Below, in pieces: positions 49,088-61,470 of a DNA stretch of 64,000 bases. This DNA is from Prinia subflava (lineage: Eukaryota; Chordata; Aves; Passeriformes; Cisticolidae). How positions within the stretch are numbered: position 1 is the first letter of the stretch; the number at the start of each line of letters is the position of its first letter. The notes under the pieces were generated by a model. It saw nothing but the letters and a program-made list of their open reading frames with translations, made no database searches and was not told where the DNA came from. The stretch covers positions 16,263,501 through 16,327,500 of the forward strand of contig NC_086259.1 of assembly GCF_021018805.1 (NCBI RefSeq), read 5' to 3'. Both the position numbers and the translations under genes were made by a program.

Positions 49088-51209
49088 CCACCAGCCACTC
49101 ACTTCCCACACATTAGAGTTTTCATTATTGATAGCACCTCAAGGGCTGAAAAACTGATGGGAGACATTGGGGAAAATTAGGACAGGTTGAAAAAAAAAAT
49201 AGAAGGAATAGGCAGCCCCAAGAGAGAGGATACCATTACTATAAGTTGACAGACCATTAAAAAAAGGTCAGTATCCACTTTAAATATATGAACAAATTAA
49301 CAGAATACACCATGTTCAGCTACATGTTCAGAAGCACTAATGAGAATAGCTTGCAGTTCAGTTTACTTAGCTCTTTAAATAAACATGGGCTATTGGAAAT
49401 GTTATACAACAACGGCAGCACCATAAGTGTAGCTCCAACTCCTGTCATTCCTGCAGATGAGTTACAAATCTACAAGAACTTGTCTGCTCCATGCTTGCAG
49501 CCACCACTAAACTTAAATTAGTAACTACGTAGGCCTCTTCCAAGGCATATCAGAGACCAGCTGTGCAAGGACCTGTCACCTTCTTGTCAGTGAAAGTTTT
49601 CTGTCCAAAGAACTTTCGTCATCCCCCATTCCTCAAGTAGCTGGATGTCACTTGAAGAGACAGCTGAAGTCACTTGCAATGAATGGTCTCAAATCAGAGC
49701 TCACTGCCCTTGTCACAGAAAGTCTCACCCCGCAGCTAAAACTGTCACTGATCATGTTTAGATATGTACACTGAGGTATCAGATTAGAAAAGAGTATGCA
49801 CGAGATGGGAGTTTAAAAGAGGCCAAGTTGCAAGGAAAATCTTAATAGGGAGGATGGAAGGCTTGAAGAGTTAGCCCTTTTCCAAACCAAATTTATATTT
49901 CCCATCAAATCCAATAAAAAATATCTAGCTTCTAAAAACGGCATGTGTCCAACCAACATATTCAAGAAGGAGCTAAAACTTTAAGTGGTACTTTGGCCAG
50001 AGAGCCTGTAGATTGCCAGGGTATTATGGCATCTCTGCAGCAAGTTACTTCATTAATAGGAAAATACCCAAAAGGCATATCTTGGCTTCAAGATTAATGC
50101 TCAAAATGGTAGGTGCATGTGCTATAGTTAAAAAAATAAAGAAAAAATTGTATTAAATTGGTATATTCTGAAAAAATAAATCCCAACACCTTAAATATTA
50201 TCATATTTGCTGTTTGTTTCTGACCCTCTTGCTTATATCAGCAGGAGGAGCTTTGCCTCCTGGTTATGGCAGGAGATGGAGCAGTCCAGGCTCCACAGCT
50301 CACTCCCAGCTCAGGTACTGACTTTGGGGTGACTCACTCAGATTCTCCCTAACTTCTAGGAAATGCAGTTTATCCGCTGGCACCCCCAGCTGCCTGGCCT
50401 TGCCAAGGAGCACTTGAGGACACATTTCCAAGGCTGACCTCTACACTAAAAATAGTCAAGTACGAGTTGGGTTGCAGCTGTTAGTGGAAAGACAAAGGAC
50501 ATGGAAACATCCAGAAGATGGTCATTATGTTCTACACAATTTCATTTTTAAGGTATTGCCACACCAGTCCATCGCAGGAGCTCGATCCTGGGGAATGCTC
50601 TGCAGATTTGCCCATGTTACACTGCAGCCTCTGGTGCAATCTGGGCCAGCCCAGGAGCTGCAGAAAATGGGTTTCTCTGCTGTGCCTCTCCTCAGAAGGT
50701 GAATTTTAGTGGGAGAGTTGGATAAGGGCATGGAGATGGGAAAACATTCACAACAGAATGCATGAGTGCTTTTTTCTCTCTACACAGACACCTCCCAAAA
50801 AGCTGGTGATGAAGAAGAAACCCTTCACAAATCTCAAAGTCTGCTGCTGCCTGGGAATTGAGATGTACCTGAGCTTTCACTTCTGCCTGTCCCATTCTCC
50901 TCCAAGGCTCTAAAGTTCCTAATAAAGTCTTTAGGGTCATCTCTGTCCTAGAAGTTGATTTAGCCAGCATCTTGTTCTCCTTATATAAAAGAAAATAATC
51001 TTCAGTCAGAAGCATCATAAGCTTCTTTCCTTTTACCCTCTCACTGCTGGCATGAAAACAAGATCATTTGTTCCAACTATGTATTTGCAACAACCATTTG
51101 ATTTGGTTTTGCTTAAAAACACAGCAAGAGAAGTTTTACTCCAAATTTTCATATGTCAAAATTCTCTCCATAAATAAAGCTTGACAGAGCGAAGGGTACC
51201 CATTCCAAC

Positions 51210-51223
51210 TTTTTTTTTTTTTT
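51210..51223. repeat. T14 homopolymer
   Basis: Fourteen T after CATTCCAAC, followed by AAGTATATTTATTTTG. It is a simple tract in AT-rich sequence. Confidence 0.85.
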
Positions 51224-52360
51224 AAGTATATTTATTTTGTTCTCACTTGAAAACACAGCAGGGAAATTTTATTTTAAAATAAATATGAAGGAGTGTTGTT
51301 CAGAACAGAGACCCCATTTTAGCCCAGGAAATGTTATTCCTCTCCTTCCATGCTCCTCAGGAAGCACAAGCAGGGACAAAAGTACAGCCCAAGCTGAGAC
51401 TGCAACCAACATTTACAGATTTTGCTGCTGAGAAGTCCTTGAAATCTCTGTGCACACTAATGACCATCAGGAGCTATCACAGTCCACTTTACACTGAAGA
51501 AGCCCTGGGGAGTTATTGTGTCACAAATGGCATTGGTGTTGTGATCAGGCTGTAGGGTGTAACCACTGCATTGTGTTTGTTTGTGAGTTCAGACTATTAT
51601 TGTATCACTCCACTCAATCAAAATCCCATGCAACACCAAATTACTAAAACAACTCAATTTTATATTAAATATTAAACCTTCCTCATCTGGAATATATGTC
51701 CAGAGTCTTGAGCCAAACAGGAGCATCTGGATCCTCAGCTCTTTTAAACATTAGACCAATGCTTTAGTAATCTAAACATAGGCTAAAGGATCTAACTGTA
51801 GGCTCCTATTTTTGAAAGTTCTTGGTCTTTAATTTTCATAGCATGGTAAACAAAGCATCTTTTTTCTTCCCTGCTAGAAAATACTCAGGGTTCAGAAGTT
51901 TATTGGAAACATAGCTGACATCCAAATCAACACAGACTGCAAAAACAACAGGGGCTGACAAGACAGAACACTTTCAAAACATTACACTGATCATTAGAAC
52001 AGCAAAACATTAATATCATAAGCTTTTGCAGTCAAGGACTCTGCTCTAGCTGAGTATAGCTCTTTAAGCAAGGGAAACCTGGGAAAACAGACTTTGAAGA
52101 TAAATAGATGGATTTGCTTTCCAGCAAACAAATACAGGATCAACAAAATTGAACATGATGACTATTCCATAGGCAACAGTGATGCTGCCACGCAGATTTT
52201 CAAAAATGTCACTATAGCAAATAAGCCTCTGTTTTGCTCTTGGGAGAAAGAGAAAGTGAGAAAGTAGAGTAGATCTTAAAGGGCGTTTTGGCAAAAAAGA
52301 ATAGACAAAAAATAAAGAAACTCTCCCCATCATAAAGTCCAACTTTCAGTTGATAGACCA

Positions 52361-52390
52361 GGGGCAGGGGGTGGAGAGGTGGGGCTGGAG
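52361..52390 (+). other. G-rich patch, weak quadruplex candidate
   Basis: G4 (52361-52364), G5 (52367-52371) and G4 (52381-52384) runs with shorter GG steps between and after. Only three runs have three or more G, so any quadruplex would need a two-layer or bulged form. No gene start lies near it. Confidence 0.4.
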
Positions 52391-53282
52391 CTTTAACAAA
52401 ACAATATATTTTTAAGAAGCTCTTCCAACAGAGAAAACATTGTTTTAACACTGTGGAAGAGAGAAACAAAACCTCAAAAATAGAATTTAATTTCTAATAG
52501 AGGAAGGGAATTATCTATTTACAAAAGATGTTTAAGGAGTAAACCCAGCCCCGTTTCCCCTAAATTCAAACCTTTCCTGGATGAAAGCCTCATTTGTCTG
52601 ATCCAGAATGAAATAATTCACAGCCTTTTACTGATGAGACTGGAGATGCATGATGAGGGTTTTCTGGACAATGGAGGATCTTCCTTTTCTAGTTCCACAT
52701 GTGAAATAACTCCTTTCAAATATGAACTTCATACATTTTAGTGACACGAGTGCCTGTAGACCTTGCACAAACAGCCCTGCTGATGATCTCACAGGAGCTG
52801 CGTGCACTGAGAATCGATAGTGTTGACACTGGTGTGCAGATGTAACAGTTTGATACACAAATTCAAGAAATAATGTGTCAGCTTGATCTTCCAAGTTGAT
52901 ACCTTTTACTGGAGGTGCTGGGCCCTTCTCTATTTATATTATTTCATTATTGCATTCTTTTTTGGAGCAATGACTTTGACCTGGCAAACACCTTTTTCCT
53001 TGCCAAAGGATGTGTATTTACAATGGGAAAACTAAAAAGCATTGTTCCCCTATTGTCTATATAAGAAAGCTGGGCAGTAAAATACATCTTTATTATCATG
53101 TCACAGATTGAGCTCTTATAGTTAAATACCCGAGTTTGTTGGTATTTCCATTATAACCCCAACCATAAAAGTGGGTTTTGAGTTAGATTTACAAGTCAAA
53201 GGCCGTGATTTTCCTCACTTGAAGTGGTAAAAATTAGGAGTTAGTGCACAGGGAGAGAGTCAAGTTTCTGGGAAAATAAATT

Positions 53283-53333
53283 AAAAAAAAAAAAAAAAAA
53301 AAACCACCCCAAAAAAACCAAAAAAACCCACAA
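53283..53333 (+). repeat. A21 run with A/C-rich extension
   Basis: Twenty-one A, then CCACCCCAAAAAAACCAAA and further A/C. A-runs breaking into C-rich interruptions are frequent in songbird genomes and in worn retroposon tails. The sequence before it (AAATAAATT) is not a recognisable element. It is the longest homopolymer in the window. Confidence 0.85.
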
Positions 53334-53610
53334 AGGCTGCTTTGCACACATGATGCTCAGTTTGCAGGCATCCCCATTTCTAAGACTGAGCCCATTTCAG
53401 CCCCCCTCAGCTCACTTCTGTTGCAAAAGCCTTTGCATGGTCTGTGCATCACCTTTTGCATAAAAATGAACATGCTGTGCTAACATAGCCTTACCTGTAT
53501 CTAAAAAAAAGTGTAACAGTATTGCTATGAGTGAGACTGTCATGTCATTGAACAGCTCAGCTTAGAACATTCTGTTTTCAATGAAAGGCATATCTGATCC
53601 AGGGAAACAA

Positions 53611-53835
53611 ACCTGGGACTATAAAGATAGGAATTTCCAGATCTTCATCCCAGTGCTGCCAGTGATTTGATGAGTCACTTTATGAGAGTTCACTTACCAT
53701 TTAGATTATCACACACTCACCAATTTTTTTACCTGGGGATACTGGCACCTGTTTCCTTTCATATTGGGGGTGTTGTGAAGATTCAATAACATTTCCACGT
53801 GTTAAGCATTAGAGAAGTGCTAAGCGGTCATAGTG
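53611..53835 (-). repeat. Old MIR-like SINE remnant (minus strand)
   Basis: Plus-strand order: ACCTGGGACTATAAAG, CAGTGATTTGATGAGTCACT, TTATGAGAGTTCACTTACCA, ACCTGGGGATACTGGCACC, GGGGGTGTTGTGAAGATTCA, ATAACATTTCCACGTGTTAA, GAGAAGTGCTAAGCG. This is the complement layout of MIR: 'cctgggttcgaatcc ... gacttggcaagtcactta ... aatggggataatagcacct ... gggttgttgtgaggattaa ... gtgctaagcgct'. It is nearly full length and strongly diverged. Confidence 0.72.
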
Positions 53836-54320
53836 TCTGATTTAATGCTCCCTTTTCTGGGAGCTGGGATAGAGTTACAATTTTCATTCTAAGCTTACCT
53901 CATATTGCTTGACTTGGGAGAGGAAAGGTCTCTCTCTAGATACATATCACACAGCACATATTACAAAACCAGAACCAGACTTTCAGGCCAAAAAAACCAA
54001 AAACCTGAGCCACGACACGCATTCAGGTGAACTCGAAAAACAAACCTCACCCCACGCACCAGTGTTTCACTCTTATTAAAATGCATTCATTTTTCCTGCA
54101 TGTTTTCCCATTTCTGCTGCCTCAGTTTTTCTGTCCATCTCCATCCTTCAGCAGACTCACAGAGGTCACTCTGCTGTGTGTGACATCACACGTCACAATC
54201 CCCATGGTAACCCCCATGTTGTCACAAACAGTGCCAGAGGAGGAGGGGGAATAGAGTTAGAAAAGAGTATTTACATACAAATATCTTGGCATTCAAAAAG
54301 ACTGGGAAAGAAAATGCACC

Positions 54321-54336
54321 AAAAAAAAAAAAAAAA
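54321..54336. repeat. A16 homopolymer
   Basis: Sixteen A after AATGCACC and before GCCCATG. It is a simple tract. Confidence 0.9.
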
Positions 54337-55916
54337 GCCCATGACAGCTTAATGAGGTTTTGGTAACATGCTGTAGTTTTCCAACTGTGTTCAAGTGTGA
54401 TCTTGGTTCTTAAGATCTGATTTTCCTTACTTTTATGGACTTAAAAGAGCTACATCCATTTTGCTCAGCACAGCAATCTGAAAGTTCCCATGTCTGATTT
54501 TATTATTTAATGTGTAGGAAGAATTGCATTTCAACGCCTGCCGAAGAAACTGCCTTTTACAAAGACAGTCTACAGAGATATGTTTGGAATTTTAAATCCT
54601 GGTGTTTTGCTTTTTCTTTAATCTTTTATTAATGGTTTGTGTTCCCATTACTCCAAACTGAGCATTAGGTTCCTGGGGAAAAGCACCAATCAAATGTGTA
54701 GAGCAACTGGAATGTATTTGAAAATAAAGAAGGGTTAGCTGATACTGAAATCAGTATTTCTGAGATTTAGGCCTGTGATGGACATCTTGTATTGAACAAA
54801 AAAAAGTAAGGAAAAGGAGAATCATTTTGACAGCAGCAGGTCTGGAGGTAGTGAGAGAGAAACTGGCACCCATTTTCCTTTAATTCTGATTGATCAGTCT
54901 CAGGAAGTTACACCAGAACCAAATTCAAATGCCATTTACATTTATTTTTTTTTTTTGGTCACAAAGGTGGGCAGAAATTATTTCTGCTGCCTGATCAGAC
55001 CACAGCCCCAACTGAGATCCCCTTGCAGCTCACTCCTGCAAAGGGTTTGTGTAATTTGAGTTGTGAAGGATGATGGCCATGATTTGCTTATTTCAACTCA
55101 GCCCATGAGAAAAAGAAAACCAAAACTTTCCTGGCAACACCAACAGCTAAACCTTGACTTTTTATCCTTACTCTAGAAATCTAAATAATTCCCACTGGGT
55201 TATAACAGCATGTCCAAAGATGTAGGAAAAAGAATATTAAAGCAGAACTGAGTGGCAGAACACCCACCTCCCCTCCCTCAAGCACAAACACAGCCCTGGC
55301 TGATCTCATCCCTCAGTCCCAGGGTCCTCACCACAAAAAGGCCCAGGACAACAGGCAGCAACTAAATCTACCCTACAGTGATGTTTAGTAGGGTTTTAGA
55401 ACTATATCTATGCACCTGCTATTACCAGTATCCTTCCCTTTCCACAGATATTAGTATTATTATTCAACTACTTTACAGCACTTAATAGCAGGTTTTATCA
55501 CTGTTAAGGAATTCTGGATTAAAAATTATCCACAATGGTCCTTCTAACCTGACCAGTGACAGGGCTCATTGTGTCCTGATTATAAAGTCACTTGTTTTAA
55601 ATAATGTTAGCCAAATATTAACTTTTAAAGTGTTTCTTTTGCTCAGGAGGTGTGTAGATACCACAGTGTGCTGCACGTGCAAGCCTTAATTGTCCAGGAG
55701 AAAGAAAAAGAAAAAAAAGCTATGTCCTTCCTGTGATACTGAATATTTGAATGCTTGGTTTAAATCCAAACATGGATTACAGGGCCAGTATTCAGTGCTT
55801 ACCACATTTATTTATGGATCTTCTCTTAATACCCATGTCTGTTTTAAAATAATATATTCTACAGCCAAATATCAGCTTGATCCACACAGAACCGAGAGCT
55901 CCTAAACAGTAATATA

Positions 55917-55939
55917 TAAAATGTTTTTAAAACATTTTA
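55917..55939. repeat. 23-bp AT-rich palindrome
   Basis: TAAAATGTTTT (55917-55927), a single T (55928), then AAAACATTTTA (55929-55939) form exact 11-bp arms. Because it is almost all A/T, it is much less surprising than the palindrome at 46162. Confidence 0.85.
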
Positions 55940-57269
55940 AATGAAGCAGTGGAAGTGTTTCACACACAATGCAAAACCAGAGTGTAAAAACAAGAGTGTG
56001 CTGCTCATCATCAGAACTTCTCTCTTTCACCACACATCTAACACTGCCTGCTTCTCAGACATAAGGGACCACCTGAAAAACTCATGATCATCGGAAAAAA
56101 TCTAAAATAGAAAGTAAAATTAAAACCGTGGGGATAATATGATGTCTCCTATTTTCCTAGCTGACCTCTTGTTTTAACTCATTTACTCAAAATACCAAGT
56201 GTATAAAGCAGTGCTGAAGCAGTAATTCAGTATTTGAATACTCACATGAAATATTCTCTATTACATGCAACCAAAAAATAAGTGACTAAACATGACAATA
56301 TAAATACTAACAAAACCCTAAAACGCTGACAAACATACAACAGGCAAAAATGAAGCATGTTGTAACAAAAATGGCCTCTGGCCATCTCAGCAAAATTCTA
56401 CAGGAGCCATTTGCAGCTTGAAAACAGACTCCTCAAACAACCAAAATGCATTGCTAACAAAACATTATTAAAAGCAGATATGCTCATAATGTTTTTCTTT
56501 TTCATTTGGTAGCAGGATCAGCTCTGCAAGTCTTCTCCCATACAAATCAGCTCATTTTTCAGGGGTTTAAAAACGATGCCCACCAAGTGCTGCGATCACA
56601 CCCAGGCCATGAAACACGATACAGGAGGCACAAGCAGCACAGTGAGCTCCAGTTATTCTCTACATTTCCACTGCTGCTGGTTTGGGTTTGAATCTCCACT
56701 GAACTCACACTTGTCACAAGGGTTTGGTGCCAAGGTCTAGACTTTGTCTACTTCTGTCCATAGAGTGCCACACAACCTGTTCCTGCTGAATGTGTAAAAA
56801 GTTTCCAGACATGTCCTTTCAGATCCCCAGTCAGAACACAGACATCGGTTTAAAGGGATATTAAACATCCTAAATGTAGATTTTAAAGCAAAGTCTGCAC
56901 CAAGTATTGCATTGATTACCAGGACGCTTCCTGGCACTACTTCAGCAGTGTACATCACATTTAAAGCAAATTGTTTTACTGTTGGGATATAGATTTTATT
57001 CTGTGTTCCCCTGCATTGCACTGCACAGGAAAACCCAAACACTGCAGACCCAGAGCTCTGAAATTACAGAGTCTATGTCCTCACAGGTGCAGAAAGCCCT
57101 TCCAGGGGAAATGCATCTGTCCCTCGGGCAAGAAAACAGAATTTTTAGGAACCAAGAGAGAAGACAACACAAGTCAGCTGGTCAGGGGAAGAGCAGGTCA
57201 GAGGGTCAAGGGAGGAGCACTGATCCTCACAGAGTTTTATATCAAAATAATGATTTTTTTTTTTTTAAC

Positions 57270-57310
57270 TTTCACTAAATTTTTTAGCAAGAATTTCACT
57301 AAATTTTTTT
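57270..57310 (+). repeat. Two-copy direct repeat, 24-bp period
   Basis: TTTCACTAAATTTTTT at 57270-57285 recurs at 57294-57309 with AGCAAGAA between. It is a small tandem duplication directly after the T13 run, consistent with slippage. Confidence 0.8.
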
Positions 57311-58089
57311 CAGACAATGAGAATAGTTTATGCAAGAAGAGGTGCTCTTATTTGTCTTCTTTTTCTTTCTATCCTTCATTTTGGGTCAACCACCTGAAAC
57401 TCGCCCCTCTTCACCCCAGCCCAAGAAAATCCACAACATAACTCTGCCCTTTGAAGATCACTGGTTGAGCAGTTCATTTTAAATAACTTGTCTGAAATTT
57501 TTCACACTCAGAAGTTGGGACAGGTTGGAATGACTGCCATTCCCCTTGTCCTCAGAGGATGATCATATCACGTGCAGGCTCAGACCTGTATTCTTTAAGA
57601 ACATTAATTGGAAATATCTACTGATGTTGGACCTCTCCTCTTAAAAATCCTTTGCATCCATGAACTTTCCAAAACTGATGGCATTTTGAGAACGTTCCAG
57701 AAAACAAACAAACAAAAACCACAAAAAACCCCAAAGTAATCACACACAGATTTAGACTAATTAATTTAAAAACAAATCAAAATATTCACTGTAACTTTCT
57801 GCAGTGTTTCTCCCTTGTTTTATTTCCAGAAATGAATTGAAAACTCCTGGTGTGAAGCTCTCCATTAGGACTGCTTTTAAAATCACCTGCTGCTGTGAAG
57901 TGTCAGATTGTGTGGTGCCATTTCTTCTTCCACAGTTCAGAGGGTGAATAAAATAAAATGAGGCCTCTCAACACATGTAGGCAAACTGACCCAAATATAT
58001 GATTTGAAACAGTGAAGGAAAGGCATGTGCAGGTAAAATAATATTCAGTATTCTTGAGTAGTATTTTCGTTCACTCTAAGAACCGACAG

Positions 58090-58240
58090 TGGTTATCAGT
58101 AATCTCATCCTCACCTGAAAAAAAGGAACCTGTGGTGGAAAGAGTTGCTCAAGACCACATGTCACCAGCTAATTTTACCTCCTCAATCCATCACCTCTGC
58201 TCTATCCACTTGCCAACAAAACTTTGTGCAATAAGAGATA
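58090..58240 (+). repeat. Old MIR-like SINE remnant
   Basis: After CTCATCCTCACCTGAAAAAA the order is AGGAACCTGTGGTGGAAAGA, GTTGCTCAAGACCACATGTC, ACCAGCTAATTTTACCTCC, then CACCTCTGCTCTATCCACTT. The closing 'ctgctctatccact' after a 'ttgctcaaggtcacac' segment is the usual end of MIR-type copies. The 5' part is lost or unrecognisable. Confidence 0.58.
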
Positions 58241-58619
58241 CTCTGCATCCCACTTAAACAACAAAACCATGTCATGCCTGACATTTCTGAAAAGCACTGC
58301 AGTTGAACAGTAACTTCTGCTATTGCAAAAGACAGAACGTTTTCAGGTTGTTCCCTGACTTATTGCTTTAATCACCTGTGATATTTCTGCAATTCCAGGC
58401 AGCTTATCTGCAGTACAGGGGCACAAGCCTCTGCTCCTTTATTGTCCCACTTGGCTGAAGATTAGGGATGGGCTTCCCCCTTCCTTTCTGCTTGCTTAAA
58501 CCAATATTGCTCCTTACAATTCTCTAATTCTGCTACATATTGAGCAGTCCTTGAGTGACCTATGCCAAACAAGAGCAGTCCTTTCTATGAATTCACAGTT
58601 GTAATTACAAAGCAAACAC

Positions 58620-58632
58620 CACCATCTGCTGG
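58620..58632 (-). promoter_or_regulatory. CTCF-like core motif
   Basis: On the minus strand, CCAGCAGATGGTG fits the CTCF core (CCASYAGRKGGCR) except for T at the C position. The next plus-strand context (GCCTG) adds little. Single-motif matches of this quality occur by chance; occupancy is unknown. Confidence 0.3.
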
Positions 58633-59934
58633 CCTGTTTGAAAAGCCTGTTCCATTTTAAAAAGAAAAACCAATATAGTGTTCCTTCTGGTCTAAGACCT
58701 TATAAAAGTCCAGCTAATTTTTCTAGGAATGAAGATACCTCGAATACTCAAACTGGAAAAGCAGGTGCTTTTCTGTGTTCTCCTTCCTTCCTGCCCCCAT
58801 CAAAAAGGATTCAAATAAATCCTGTCCCAAAATACTGGCATAGCCCTCACCATGTACGAGTTCACTCTGTAGAGTTTTTCTTGCATGGAGCACAATGGAA
58901 TGGGTTACAAAGGTGGCAGGAGGTGCCTGGTGTGACAAGCTCTTGCCCCTCGACATCATGAGCAAAGCCAGGCTCTGAGGTTTCTCTTTGACAGCTGGGG
59001 CTGAGCTGGAACACTCCTCCTAAATAACTCAGGATTTCAGCCTGCACACTGCAGTCTGAACTTTGCTGGTGATCTCTACCACGACAGGTTAGAAAATAAA
59101 CCCCCAAATTAACATATTTAACACAAGTGTAATTTCTTACAGGATATATGATCCAGTTTGTCCAGCTTCAGTCCTGTTGCCTCATTCACACTATGTAGCT
59201 CCAGCTGGGGTCTGAGAAATCTGACTTAACTTCTTCCACTTCAAAAAGCAGCCTTTGCTGCACAGGGTTTTGCAATTTATTCCATCTAAAAACCTTATTC
59301 TTTCAAGTATACAAGGTATGCAAAATTCAACACCACCTGTCAGTACCCAGGGAACAGCTTTACAAAGACAATCTCCTTATATAATATAAAACCCTATTGT
59401 TTCTCTTCTTTAAGCCATTAACTATTTTCATACCCTTCACATCAGCTGGGAACTATATATCACAGACAAAGACAATCTCATTTGTTTTAATGGCTAAGTA
59501 AATTCAAAATGGAAATGACTAGGTAATTTGTTCTTCTGCTTTTTTAATTTTGTTTTCTTCCCTCCCCATCCCCCTCACCATCATCCCCCTCTCTCTCCAG
59601 AAAAAAAAAATCATTTTAGTCAAGGACTAGAATTCTGGCAAGCTATCTTATCTCCACTGAATTAAACATAAATCATGCTTAAGCAAATCAAAGATTTGGC
59701 TTCAAAATTTCTTTAACTTCCTAGTACTAGGTTAAGACACTTTATTATTGGCATTCTTCATTACAAACCTTTCAAGTTGATCTTTCAAACAGTAATATCT
59801 TCCATAATGGGCAACAGATAAAAGAAAATGTAATAGACAAATAATTGTAGTGGTTGCTGTTGAAGCAATAGTTGTATCAGGTGCTGTGCAAGCAGATACT
59901 GGTCAGTCCCTGATGGATGTTCTACTTTGCCATT

Positions 59935-60060
59935 TAACTGGGGCACACTAATTGGCAGGTAATTATCAGTCATCTGCCATTCCTACACTTGAGTTAATCC
60001 TAATCTGCATTCAGCAGTGGGTGACTCCAATTGGATTATCATTTGTTTTCAGCACTTCTA
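59935..60060. promoter_or_regulatory. Candidate enhancer: K50 homeodomain-type sites
   Basis: TAATCC (59995-60000) is followed at once by TAATCT (60001-60006), and GGATTA (the reverse complement of TAATCC) lies at 60033-60038. TAATTGG/GGTAATTATC motifs precede them (59949-59967). TAATCC is the preferred site of OTX/PITX/CRX-type proteins. Three sites in 45 bp is suggestive but not proof. Confidence 0.3.
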
Positions 60061-61354
60061 CATCTCTAAGTGCTTTAGAAGACAATCCAAATTGTAATAA
60101 GACAGATGCATTTTTTTATTTCATTATCTAAAGTTTCAAATATTTTGGACACTGATTCAGTTTTGTTAGGCTTTGTTTCCTTTTGCTGCTCAAGGTCTCA
60201 GGCATGTTGTGAATACATCCAAGCATGTGGAACAGCAGATACTTCATGCTTTCATTATTTTCAGACTACTTGGCACACCTTTGATTTAGGTGCACAGCAT
60301 TTCAATCCTGCAGAACAGTCCATGCAGAACATGCCAACAGTAGATTTTAACTCAACAATGACACAGGAGGTATAGGGTATCTCAGAAAACTGCTCTGTTA
60401 TGATATGAAACACATGTCAGCTGGTTCTGGGGAAAAAAAAGCAGTGGTCCAGGACTCCTCCTGGAAGTCAGACAACTTGAACAGAATATGATGCACTTTA
60501 GGCTTTGCCTGCCCTGAGCCTGTTACCATGAGCTGCACCCTTCCATGGCACTGGGAATATGGTGTTTCATAGAACATGGACTTAAGCAGACCAGTTCATC
60601 TGATTCATAACCTAACAAAAGTTATGTATAGCTTGGCACAAACTAAAAGAAACAAACCTGAATTAGGCTTTAATCCAGTATATTCATGCAGAACTAACCA
60701 GCACTCATTGGAGCCTAACACATCTTGTAGTTCTTAATATGTTGCTGTGCAGCCATAAACACCGTTCACTCTGCAAACAGGAAGGAACAACAAACATTTG
60801 TATTGTTTCCTAATAAAATCAGACTATTTTGCTGGTGTTCATATCCTTTAACAGAGGGAAATCCAGGCCCAAAAGCCAAAGCTAGGAAAACGAAGTGTTA
60901 AATGACAAGCAGAACGACCAGGATACAACTGTATCACCCCGAAGTACAAGATGGACATAACTTAGACTTGTCCAGGAAATCTATCAAAGATGAGTTTTTT
61001 GAACAGATGTACAACAGAGAGAACAGAAAACATGCTTAACCAGAGCCATGTGGTAAAAACAGAACGGCACGGACAAACTGCGAAGAAGAGGGGTCGTTTC
61101 TGAGCTGCAAAATGGATTTATTTTGATTAAGAAATACAAGAAGGTAATACAGAGAGCAGTGACCAGAGTTTCAGATCATACAGCAATAGAAAAGGAACTC
61201 ATAAGCCCCTTAGGGACATAAGGCAACCCACCCACACACAGCTTATATTTCAAGTCTTCATTTTAAGGCCATGACTTGACCTCTGTTCAGAGACATATTA
61301 AGGTCTTGGCACAGTATCAGATGCCTAGAATAGTGAAGTATCGTAAACAGATTT

Positions 61355-61470
61355 AGTGTATGGAATTTTACACTGGCCAAAATTAATTGGCTTCGAGGTC
61401 AAATTACAGCCGTTAATATTTTGCAGTAGGAGCCAAAGCCCTTCGATTGCCCTGCAGTCTATTAACTGTT
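61355..61470. promoter_or_regulatory. Candidate conserved non-coding block
   Basis: GATTTAGTGTATGGAATTTT, CACTGGCCAAAATTAATTGG, CTTCGAGGTCAAATTACAGC and CGTTAATATTTTGCAGTAGG run together without simple repeats. It has an AGGTCA nuclear-receptor half-site (61396-61401), AATTAATTGG, and retained CpGs (TTCGAGG, GCCGTT, TTCGATT). The texture is that of conserved enhancers. It is inferred only. Confidence 0.3.

Larger units (their letters stand above)
48601..53280. other. Non-coding stretch
   Basis: No gene is supportable. Homopolymers are A16 at 49072-49087 and T14 at 51210-51223. A G-rich patch lies at 52361-52390. The 108-codon minus-strand frame at 50692-51018 and overlapping frames at 50.47-50.73 kb on both strands match nothing. 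The rest is unique-looking. Confidence 0.65.
53281..58640. other. Non-coding stretch rich in A/C simple sequence
   Basis: No gene is supportable. It contains the A21 plus A/C-rich stretch (53283-53333), a MIR-like remnant (53611-53835), A16 (54321-54336), a 23-bp palindrome (55917-55939), T13 at 57254-57266, a 24-bp two-copy repeat (57270-57310), an (AAAC)-type stretch at about 57700-57735 and a second MIR-like remnant (58090-58240). A 156-codon frame at 56971-57441 runs through the T13 tract and two-copy repeat and is not credible as a gene. Confidence 0.65.

Noticed and set aside
54890..54930. AGTTACACCAGAACC string resembling a piece of the old dispersed repeats
   Set aside because: Only about 15-20 bp match, with no extension on either side. 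This is not enough to support a repeat call.
56971..57441. 156-codon plus-strand open frame
   Set aside because: Its middle is translated from the T13 tract and a 24-bp two-copy repeat, giving an FFFF-rich, repeated peptide typical of non-coding DNA.
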